DNA of 64,000 nt, taken from Rhyacophila brunnea (lineage: Eukaryota > Arthropoda > Insecta > Trichoptera > Rhyacophilidae). The position numbers were made by a program, and so were the translations under genes. The DNA lies in the NCBI GenBank assembly GCA_022495005.1, contig JAGYXB010001020.1, forward strand, positions 496,001-560,000. The letters are read 5' to 3'. The notes below the pieces were generated by a model. The model searched no databases and was not told the DNA's origin. It worked only from the letters and a program-made list of their open reading frames with translations. This document shows, one piece after another, positions 55,785 through 64,000 of the stretch; the stretch's first letter is position 1, and every line of letters starts with the position of its first letter.

Positions 55785-56475
55785 AAATGTCGTTAGTATG
55801 GAGTATTCTTGAGTATGGGTCCATTATCTGGAGTCCTTATGAGGTTTCCTATAAGCTTGTTTTAGAGCTTGTTTAGAAAAAAGATCTTCGATATCTTTAT
55901 TTTAAAGTTTATAATTATTTTCCTTTTGACAGCTTCTCAAATGAGTATTTTCCGACTAACTTTCTTCAAGGTATGCTCGGCTTTCATTCTCTTGAAGCTC
56001 GTGGGTCACTTCTGCTCTTACAGCAATTTTTTTTGCTCTCACGTGGTATAGTTTCCAATCCCGATATTCTAGAAAATTTGATTTTTATACACTTGTCAAT
56101 TACATGCGTGGTCGCAGCCATGACCTATTTTGGGTGAAAGCTGTTTCCTCATGTCAGGCTAACCAGGCTCCAATAACGAGAGCTGTGCGGCTGGTCAATG
56201 CATTCCCTAGATATGTAGATACTTCTAGCGATGCATTATGTATTCTGTTTTTTAAATTCTATTTTATTGTTTAATTTGTATTTTTTTTAAATTATTGCTG
56301 TTTTTTTATTTTATTTCTTTCTTATAAAATTATTTTTTGCTTTGTTCTTTTTTCTCCACCATGTTTTTTTCTCTAATTTATTTAGTTGTACATTTTAATC
56401 TAAATGTCATGTTGTGAACGTTCTGAATTCATAATTTGTTATGTACTCAACTTGTTTTTCTTTAAATAAATTAAA
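55785..56475 (+). pseudogene. Jockey-like LINE 3' end, decayed
   Basis: The plus-strand reading LVWSILEYGSIIWSPYEVSY, then LRYLYFKVYNYFPF and GMLGFHSLEARGSLLLLQQF aligns with the thumb/C-terminal part of the 23681-25696 reverse transcriptase (LVRSRLESGSIVWAPHQLKY, LYFRLYGYYPW, GMLTYCSLKFRRDLYLATYF). At least one stop and one frameshift are present. The 3' UTR block TGTGAACGTTCTGAATTCAT is shared with that element. Only the last quarter of ORF2 remains. Confidence 0.82.
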
Positions 56476-57318
56476 TACTCTAAATATTACTCACCCATTT
56501 CAATAAAATTAATAACAATCATGACTACAATCTTACATATATGTAGGTATGAGTCGTATACAAGAATATAATCTTTGTATCATAATATAAGTAAATACAC
56601 AACTTACATTAATACAACAATGTCCACCTGAACTCACCTCACGAAAGTGGAATTTATCAATTCAAAGTAATTCGGTTGACCCATAGGCTTTCCAATCTTA
56701 AATTTGGTAAATTATATTATATAAGTTAGTAACCATTAAACCTAAAAAACATAACAATGGAGTATTAATTGCGATCGTATTGTATTATATTATATTGTAT
56801 TGTTGGACATTTCATATTATTTTAGTATGATTGAACTGGTAATTTACTTATAGAAAAATATTGTATGGCGTATACAAATAAATTATTTTTCAACTCGTTT
56901 TATATTCGGTGTTATAATATATATACTTATGCCATACTCATTTTTTGTGATGTTACATCTAATTATTGATTGTTGGATGTATTTGACTAATAATCTATGT
57001 ACAAGCGGAATAATAATTGATATGATATGTCCATACACGGATAGTTATATTTAAATTTCATTTATAACGTGAATATTTTGTTCTGGTCCATGTTGAAAAA
57101 TGTGTTCCATATTTAATATGTTTAAATATGTAGTGAATAATCCATTCACATCAAATTTTATCGATTAAGGGAAGCTTATGTAAATGTTTTGTGAAACTCA
57201 TGAATTCCAATTTGCTAAAAAAAAAAATTTATTAAATTTACTTGTTTTATGAAATATCATATACCTCTCTGTGAAATGTTGTTGTGTCAACATCTTGTAT
57301 AATCATGTATAATATAAC
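56476..57318. other. AT-rich stretch, nothing recognised
   Basis: No feature could be supported. Confidence 0.5.
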
Positions 57319-57321
57319 ACA

Positions 57322-57731
57322 AATAATTACAAGATAAAAAAACTTTTTATATACTTACAACGTTTTTAAATTTTCTGTTGAACCATATAAACTTGACTTG
57401 ATTAGCTTAAACGACCAAAAAAATTATACTTGACATGTCATATTGATTTGCATAGTAACGCACGTATATATTAATAATTTAGTTGCTAGGACCCCAGACC
57501 CCTAGCAACCAATAATGGTGTCGAAATAACTTTTCATACAAAACAGAATTAACTGAAAATGAATTCAATTCTACTTAAAGATGGCTAAAAGTATTAATAA
57601 AATTTATTGGCATTGTGTTATGATGTATTCTAAAAGTTTCAAATGTCTAGCTAGTCGGGAAGTTAGTTAAAAATCGATTGCAAAATTTGTACCGGACAAA
57701 TAAGAATACGAGCTAAAAAAAACGTTGTAAA
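57322..57731. repeat. Dispersed repeat D, copy 3
   Basis: Same landmarks as 29934-30455 and 42498-43066, uninterrupted at the site where copy 2 carries its 114-bp insertion and without the (CAAA)n of copy 1. Ends near AATACGAGCTAAAAAAAACG. Confidence 0.82.
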
Positions 57732-58207
57732 ATATGCTTAATCGTGTCGACTCGACACAGCGGACAAATCTTCAAACCTTGTTATTTTTTTTAATTATTT
57801 GAATTGAATAACTTTAATTTCAAATAAAAACTAGACGGTTTTTATCAAAGATGTTGAAAAAACTATTTTCTATTAAATAGAGCTTGAGCACAAATGCATG
57901 AAATTGAAACAAAAAAAGGACCACTGGTTCACTGATTAGGTTAGTTACAAAAGACTCACATTATAGATTCATTTGCAGAGAACTTCACACTATTGCTATA
58001 ACATTTATTTGCTAATTTGCATACCATATAAAAAGGCAATTATCTACACTTAGACATTATTATTTAGCTTCTGTGATTTTTTTATAAAACCATTTATAAC
58101 AGTACTCGAGTAAGAGAATACAATGAAAATACAAAATATATGTTTATGTTAAAATAAAAAATGGCAGCCATTTTGTGTGAGTAATAAAATCAGAATAGCT
58201 ACCTAAC
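57732..58207. other. AT-rich stretch, nothing recognised
   Basis: No feature could be supported. Confidence 0.45.
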
Positions 58208-58209
58208 TA

Positions 58210-59495
58210 CGAGGGTGGGTCAATAAGTCCTTAGAAAAGCCGACAGGTGGCTCGACTAGTACTGTAAGCGGTTTGTTTTCATGCAGCGGCACTACCGATT
58301 CAGTATGCTGCGAAGTTTCAATCAGATTGGTCGGGTTGTTGTGTGTTTCTCGTACATTTAAAAGAAATGGAAAATGGAAAATGGAGAAAATTGAGTTTAG
58401 AGCTGTTATTAAACATTTTAATATAAAAGGGTTAACAGCAAAGGAAATAAAAAATGAGTTGGATTTAGTTCACGGCATATCTGCTCCTTCACTTGGCCAC
58501 TATTTATAACTGGTTAAATGAATTTAAACGTGGTCGTACATCAACAAAGGATGAACCACGCTCAGGACGTCCTGTAGAGGTGACTACACCAGAAATGATC
58601 AATAAAATCCACGATATGGTGTTAAGTGACCGAAGATTAAAGTTGAGTGAGATAATTGAGGTTACAGGGATCTCAAAAGGTAGCGTCATTTCTATTTTAC
58701 ATGACAAATTGGGCATGAAAAAATTTCTGCAAGATGGGTGCCGCGTTTGCTCACAGTCGACAATAAACGCAATAGGGTGGTGGCCTCTAAAGCCCTGTTG
58801 TCGCTCATGCAACGCAATCCGGATGAATTTTTTCATCGCTTTGTGACTGTAGATGAAACATAGATACACCACTATACTCCCGAGACGAAAGAACAGTCAA
58901 AGCAGTGGATTGCGAAAGGCGAACCATGTCTAAAGAAGGCGAAAACCGTAAAATCAGCTAGTAAGGTTATGGCTACTGTATTTTGGGATGCACGTGGGAT
59001 TAGTTTCGTTGACTATTTGGAAAAAGGAAAAACAATAACAGGGGATTATTATGCATCTTTATTGGACCAGCTAAAAAACAAAATTGAAGAAAAAGGGCCT
59101 CATTTAAACAGGAAAAAAATCCTCTTTCATCAGGACAATGCCCGTGTTCACACATGTTTACGATCAATGGCTAAAATTGAAGAATTGAAGTTCGAATTGG
59201 TCGACCACCCACCGTATTCGCCAAATTTAGCCCCCAGTGACTTTTTCCTTTTCCCAAACTTAAAAAAATGGCTAAGTGGACAACGTTTTTTTTCAAATGA
59301 AGAAGTCATCGATCGGACAAATGCTTATTTTGAGGACCTTCCGAAAACTTATTTTTCTGACGGTTTAAAAAAAATTGAGAAACGTCTAACCAAGTGTATT
59401 GAGCTCCAAGGAGATTATGTTGAGAAATAAAAAAAAAATACAAAAATAAAAACTGTTTTAATGCTTTTTTCTAAGGAATTATTGACCCACCCTCG
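58210..59495 (+). mobile_element. Mariner-family transposon, near-complete
   Basis: Element of 1286 bp between TA at 58208-58209 and 59496-59497. Terminal repeats of ~28 bp differ at one position: CGAGGGTGGGTCAATAAGTC on the left and CGAGGGTGGGTCAATAATTC inward from the right, both continuing CTTAGAAAA. It carries an almost full-length transposase with a few disabling changes. Its ends differ from those of the 8290 and 36875 elements, so it is a third lineage. Confidence 0.95.
58381..59430 (+). pseudogene. Mariner transposase, near-complete (DD34D), three lesions
   Basis: A DNA-cutting and strand-transfer enzyme of the mariner family, about 350 codons in the normal range. It starts MEKIEFRAVIKHFNIKGLTA (58381) with the N-terminal helix-turn-helix domain. 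A one-base frameshift lies near 58490-58495. The middle part has WLNEFKRGRTSTKDEPRSGR and the linker. A second frameshift lies in an A/T run near 58720-58730. The first catalytic aspartate is in VTVDET, where the next codon, Trp in the family, is TAG (58861-58863). From 58969 the frame is open to the end: second aspartate in FHQDNARVH, third in PPYSPNLAPSDFF, 34 residues apart, then a C-terminus with CIELQGDYVEK. Inactive as it stands. The light damage suggests a fairly recent arrival. Confidence 0.93.
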
Positions 59496-59497
59496 TA

Positions 59498-61019
59498 TGT
59501 TAATATTTATGGAGTTGACCAACTTAATCATGATTCATGCATTTGCTACGTAATTTAAATTGAGAGCACAGAAATGAAGTATAAAGTGCGAATCAAATTC
59601 AGGTGCATGTTATGGTGCATGTCGCCTACTGTCACGCTGTTGTGGCGACAAATTTAGTCTATGGTTTCGTCATTTTCACCACCATCTGATGTATCTGATC
59701 GTATGACACTGATGAAGAGTGCCTACTAATATGTATTAGTAATTTGAATTGTTATTAATTATTCATGGTAATTTTAAATAATTTTAACAGTTTCTACGTG
59801 TTCGTACGTTAAAATACTTGCGGCATGACCTCCATAGATAATATTTTGAACAGAACCCAACCTGCAGACCATAGATAATATACAACATTCTTATCAAAAA
59901 TACATAGGACAACTGCTAAAAACAAAAAAAAACGTGAGTTTAACATGACATTCGAAAAGTGTAGGCATATGGAATATGATAAAAACGTTCAAAACGTCAT
60001 GCAATTGTCGATGCAGTGCAGTTCAACATAAGATTTCGGCAGATTTTTCTAACTGACAATGTTCGTTTAAAGGTTTAAAATGTGCCACGGAATGGGAGTA
60101 TCATTCTGATAACATTCTAAACACCAAGAACAACGATATTATACACTTTTTTCTCGTAGCGGCAGTTTACTGTGACATCACGTAATAGTCCGCGACAAGC
60201 ACCTCAATTTGGTTTGCGCTCAAGGCTCATTCTATTTAAAGTTCAAATTCTTTAGTTTTACTATTAATATATACGAAAAAAGATTATGTATGAAGTTTAA
60301 AGGATAGAACGACGTAGATGTTTAACAGCTTTGAATAAAAGTTATATCGAACTACATCCGATAGCAACGACAACTTATTTCGTATGCTACATCCGATATG
60401 TTTTATGAATGCCAAGTGTTCTCTAATATAACGTATGTAAAAGAGTACTACAGAAATGTTACATAATGTTTCCTCAAAAATACCAGTTTTGATATGACAT
60501 CTATAGGGAATACATATGATACTTTCATACGTAGATACAGGGTGGTTATATTTTGAAGACTCCCGTAAGCCATGTTTGAAGGATACAGATGTAATAAATT
60601 TTTCCGACAACTCTTTCCCGTGCAGTGTGTGGTAAATATTGACACATTATATTTCTGTAAATATTCTGCAGTATTCCTTTTCAAGGCAACGCAGAAAATT
60701 ACTTTTCTGTAATGTTAATATTAAAATACACGTTCCAATTCTCACTTCTTTGATGCTTTTATTGGGTCACACAGTAGGTATGAACCTAATATTACATTCT
60801 TTCGTTAAAAATTATTATGTTATTGCCATACCTAATTCTAAAATAGGAAAAAATAAAAAAATTCTACAAATTTTATTTTCAATCTACATTTTTGTTAGTG
60901 TGTATCCTATCTACCAAAAACATTTTTTTATAAAATCATTATTATACAGATGCGTAATGGATTTTTCTACATTCTTTTTGTATTCTGCATATTATATATT
61001 TTTATTTATACGTTTTACT
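59498..61019. other. AT-rich stretch, nothing recognised
   Basis: Frames at 60284-60684 (minus) and 60639-61034 (plus, 131 codons, hydrophobic and AT-driven) have no recognised motif. The latter runs straight into the hairpin repeat. Confidence 0.45.
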
Positions 61020-61208
61020 GTTGTTTTTATTTAATAAAACGCTTTTTTTGTAGTACTTATTCCACTTTTAATCAAGAGATTAGGACCGGTTTCGTCCGCC
61101 TCAGAGGGATATTATCAACTCTCTGAGGCGGACGAAACCGGTCCTAATCTCTTGATTAAAAGTGGAATAAGTACCACAAAAAAATGCGTTTTATTAAATA
61201 AAAACAAC
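61020..61208. repeat. Long hairpin repeat, copy 2
   Basis: A 189-bp near-perfect palindrome. The arms of ~85 bp run from GTTGTTTTTATTTAATAAAA to GGACCGGTTTCGTCCGCCTC and their inverse, with a small loop centred near 61113 (AGAGGGATATTATCAACTCT). The two arms differ at only a few positions. Copy 1 is at 16581-16783. Sequence to the right (CCACCATGAATTGACAGTTA, 61222-61241) matches, inverted, the left flank of copy 1. Confidence 0.9.
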
Positions 61209-61344
61209 AATACAATGCAGTTCCACCATGAATTGACAGTTAACAAAATAAAAGAAATTATATGTTTTACTATAAAATCTCATTAGAAAATTGCTTTAAA
61301 ATAATAAGTATATTATCTAAGTGATAAATCAATATTAATAATAC

Positions 61345-61541
61345 ATTATTCATTGAACATACATAATTTTGAAATACTTCTGAGAAAATGTATTATAACC
61401 AATAGAAAAAATCTTTATTGAAAAAAGTAAGACACCCAGCATCTCTCGGATTTCGCGCCCATTCACAAAATACTAGTTCACTATATGCGCCATACTTAAT
61501 TGCGACAAATTTTAACTAATGGCTCTTAATATTTTCTGAAG
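61345..61541 (-). repeat. tRNA-derived SINE A, copy 2
   Basis: Minus-strand copy: AGAGCCATTAGTTAAAATTT, then a head with degraded boxes and a short internal loss, GGGTGTCTTAC, TTCTATTGGTTATAATACAT and the 3' part towards 61345. It lies 137 bp from the hairpin repeat. Confidence 0.78.
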
Positions 61542-61689
61542 CGCTTTCCAAATTTAGCTACTATTGGCGATCGGTTTTTGTATTTGAAATCAACGTAGGT
61601 ATTTGTTTGATTAATAACCGACATCACGGATCACTCCAAGATTTTTTTTTTGTAACTTACTTGAACTTGCTAATAAAAAAAGATTTTTT

Positions 61690-61830
61690 CTATTGGTTAT
61701 AATATATTTCAAACCTGAGACCCATGACGCAGAGTATGGACCTAATAGGTTGAACAAGTGGCTGACATCCATTTCTCGTAAAAACCAAATCTGTTAATAC
61801 AAAACCTAAACTATTAGGATCGGACATGGT
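61690..61830 (+). repeat. SINE B body fragment
   Basis: GTATGGACCTAATAGGTTGA, GTGGCTGACATCCATTTCTC, CTGTTAATACAAAACC and AGGATCGGACATGGTCGG match the SINE B body. The head is replaced by SINE A-like sequence (TTTTTTCTATTGGTTATAAT near 61683), so two SINEs are interleaved here. Confidence 0.65.
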
Positions 61831-61837
61831 CGGATCT

Positions 61838-61942
61838 ATAATATATTTTCTCAGAAGTGTTTTAAAATTAATTATGTATGTTCAATAATTAGAATGTTAT
61901 ATTCTTAAATCTTGTGAATTATTCGTTGAATAAAAAAAATAT
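61838..61942 (+). repeat. SINE A 3' part
   Basis: ATATTTTCTCAGAAGTGTTT, ATGTTCAATAATTAGAATGT and TTATTCGTTGAATAAAAAAA match the distal half of SINE A, which resumes after the SINE B body. This fits a SINE B fragment inserted into a SINE A copy, with 61650-61690 as its left part. Confidence 0.65.
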
Positions 61943-63055
61943 TTAATTAAAATTAGTCATTGTTGTAAAGAGAATATTTCAGCATTGTTTCGGTAACTAC
62001 GATAGTTGAAACTTTTTGTGAGAATATTAAAAAAAAAACTATATTTGAACGTCCTTGTCAGATGCAATAATGATACATAAGAAAAACTAAATAAATAAAC
62101 TTAATCTAACATAAAATAATATTAATCTGAACTTATTTTTATTTGCATTTGGTAAATTGGAAAAGGTTAAACGATCCTGAGATAATAATAATTTGAATGT
62201 TGGATTAGTTATAATTTACAATTCATTTTTTTATAATTCCAAATCAAATATAGTTTCATTTTGTAGATACGTTTGAGGGAAAAGTCGGGTATCACAATAT
62301 ATATATATATTTTAATGAAAGTGGCAAAATATAAACTAATTAAACTGTTCTGTGACATACTTAATTGGAAAATCTATATTATTTTATATTATCATAATAT
62401 ATTTTGTTTATTTTAGTTAATTTGACTATAGAACTTTGAATTCTTTATAGAAAGTTATAACTAAGTTAGTTTTTTTTATTATGAGGGCATCCGTTATTTT
62501 ACTAAAACATAAAAAATATATCAATTAGAAAAAAAAACATTTAATAATAAAAAAATATGTACCTATTTAATTACCATTTAACAATATTCTTAAATAGTTT
62601 CACTGTTCTTTTTTTATCGAAAAAATGATTCTACTATAATTCATTAAAACGTGCTAATATCGATTACGATTTCTGAAAGTAATAATTGTTAAAAGTGGCT
62701 ACTATGTCAGTAAATAATATGAAATCTATACACAATCAAAATCAAAAATAGTTTGGTTGGTATCGTAGTTCTTATTCTACTAATACTATAAACCTATAGT
62801 CATCAAAATCATCCTAATTTTGTTACTTTGGCAACATATAAATGCAGTCACTAAATGTTATTGTCGTCTCATTTTTCAACCCTTAACTCCACGACGTATT
62901 ATACGTTCAAACATACATTTACTTATTTTTATTTTTTATACTACATAAATGAATATATTTTATAACTTACTTACCAAATAATTTTATTAATTTTACTCAT
63001 TTAATGTGGAATATTATAAATTTATTATAACTTATATATAGTTATAATAATTAAA
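61943..63055. other. AT-rich stretch, nothing recognised
   Basis: Includes a short (TA)n run near 62298-62311. No other feature. Confidence 0.5.
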
Positions 63056-63059
63056 CATT

Positions 63060-63292
63060 TTTTTATTCAACGAATAATTTACAAGATTTTAGAATGTACC
63101 TACCATTCTAATTATTGAACATACGTAATTCTGAAAACACTCATGAAAAAATAATTATAGCCAATAGACAAAATCTTTTTCGAAAAAAGAAAGACACCCG
63201 GCAGGATCGAACCTGCGTCTCTTATGTATCGCGCCCTGTGCATTACCACTATGCTACGACTGCCATGCTTATTTGCGACAAATTTTAACTAT
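63060..63292 (-). repeat. tRNA-derived SINE A, copy 3 (best preserved)
   Basis: Read on the minus strand: TAGTTAAAATTTGTCGCAAA, then a tRNA-like head GCATGGCAGTCGTAGCATAG with box A (TAGCATAGTGGTAATGC), GGCGCGATACAT, and box B GCAGGTTCGATCCTGC. The body follows: GGGTGTCTTTC, TTGTCTATTGGCTATAATTA, GAGTGTTTTCAGAATTACGT, and the 3' end CGTTGAATAAAAAA. The T arm loop is one base short of a real tRNA and the acceptor stem is absent, so it is a SINE and not a tRNA gene. Confidence 0.88.
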
Positions 63293-63422
63293 CCTGTATA
63301 CTTGCTCACAATCCGTGACTTCGGTTAGTAATTAAAGTAATACATGCTTTAATTTAGAGTATAAAAGTCGATCGCCTACCATAACTCAATTTAGAGAGAG
63401 CTTATGAGCAGGTATTAAAAAG

Positions 63423-63600
63423 CCTAATAGTTAAAATTTATCGCCATTAAGCATGGCAGTCATAGCATAGTAGTAATACACAGGGCGCGATACGCAAGAG
63501 ACGCAGGTTTGATTTCTGCCGGGTATTTTACTTTTATCTAAAAATTTTCTATTGGCTATATTTTCTCATGAGTGTTTTCAGAATTGTGTGTGTTCAATAT
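63423..63600 (+). repeat. tRNA-derived SINE A, copy 4
   Basis: Plus-strand copy head-to-head with 63060-63292: AGTTAAAATTTATCGCCATT, GCATGGCAGTCATAGCATAG, GGCGCGATACGCAAGAGACG, GCAGGTTTGATTTCTGCCGG, TTCTATTGGCTATATTTTCT, ending near TGTGTGTTCAATA. The 3' end is truncated relative to copy 3. Confidence 0.85.
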
Positions 63601-64000
63601 ATTACATATATAATATAGTTCAGACTGAAAACTTTACCGCAATGTTACTGATTTTGTTTTATGCTTAGTTCTAAATTATATTGACTCTTTAACCCATGTT
63701 TGCGATGGGTGGTATATGATCAAGGAATAGGTCGCCATAAAAGCAGCACGGTGATAAAAACCACTCGATCTAGAAGAAAAAAATATATGATCCCACTATT
63801 GTTGTTTACAACGTACTTTCAAAAGTTATTTTCCATCAAACATTATTTTTAACAAAAGGTTTACGTACACGTAAAAATTCTTACACATCTTCTTAGACAA
63901 TTTGAATATTTTTTCCCTGGGAGCATATTTTATATTATGAAGCGCTTACCTTTGCGGTTAATAAGAAATGCACTATGGACTCATCATCTTTGTGTGAAGA
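63601..64000. other. AT-rich stretch, nothing recognised
   Basis: No feature could be supported up to the window edge. Confidence 0.45.

Noticed and set aside
58504..58872. 122-codon minus-strand frame across the 58-kb mariner
   Set aside because: Antisense shadow of the transposase reading on the plus strand.
60639..61034. 131-codon plus-strand frame as a membrane protein
   Set aside because: The hydrophobic composition follows from AT richness, and the frame ends inside the hairpin repeat.
63190..63275. A functional tRNA gene on the minus strand
   Set aside because: The same head is repeated in SINE A copies with a common body and tail, the acceptor stem is absent and the T loop is one base short.
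1..64000. CRISPR arrays, operons, bacterial symbiont insertions or endogenous viral genes
   Set aside because: No regularly spaced repeats, no closely packed frames with Shine-Dalgarno sites, and no frame with a recognisable viral or bacterial domain. The repeat content is that of an insect nuclear genome.

Overview
The window is AT-rich, repeat-dense DNA from an insect nuclear genome. The evidence is insect-type (TTAGG/CCTAA)n tracts, several mariner-family elements, non-LTR retrotransposons and tRNA-derived SINEs. The base composition and general texture would suit a sap-feeding hemipteran such as an aphid, but that assignment is an impression, not a result. No conserved single-copy host gene could be recognised. 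Every long reading frame that could be identified belongs to a mobile element. The window is probably intergenic or lies inside large introns.

Left third (1-22 kb): a 415-bp MITE with an 8-bp target duplication (529-943), a tRNA-like SINE head (1643-1800), a TTAA-flanked palindromic MITE (1871-2586), a hAT-type element (3516-4421), and a foldback element whose arms are a minisatellite (4856-5490). A second, larger copy of the TTAA palindrome (7932-10119) carries a mariner (8290-9572). Further on are a 5'-truncated LINE with 13-bp duplications (13438-13588), a three-level nest of elements (15270-17362), a tRNA-derived SINE (18617-18863), a second copy of the first MITE (19576-19958), and a hAT-like element carrying a SINE (20934-21566).

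Middle (22-39 kb): a palindrome centred on TTAGG repeats (23169-23439) is followed by the longest open frame of the window, the reverse-transcriptase half of a Jockey-like LINE (23650-25910). Five more LINE pieces follow at 26135-26905, 28568-29286, 30690-31905, 34682-35011 and 37850-38165, with a short scrap at 28091-28160. A 198-bp palindrome (33996-34193) has CCTAA repeats in its loop and exact 8-bp duplications. A mariner with a deleted core lies at 36875-37712.

Right third (39-64 kb): mostly AT-rich sequence with two further copies of a ~500-bp dispersed repeat, several inverted-repeat elements, LINE scraps, a near-intact mariner (58210-59495), a long hairpin (61020-61208) matching one at 16581-16783, and a cluster of tRNA-derived SINE copies at 61.3-63.6 kb.

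The genes do not form a pathway. What the window offers is a stratigraphy of insertions: target-site duplications, nested elements and copies without the insertion give relative ages for many elements. The most unusual objects are the two palindromes with telomere-type repeats in the loop, the minisatellite foldback, and the pair of long hairpins.
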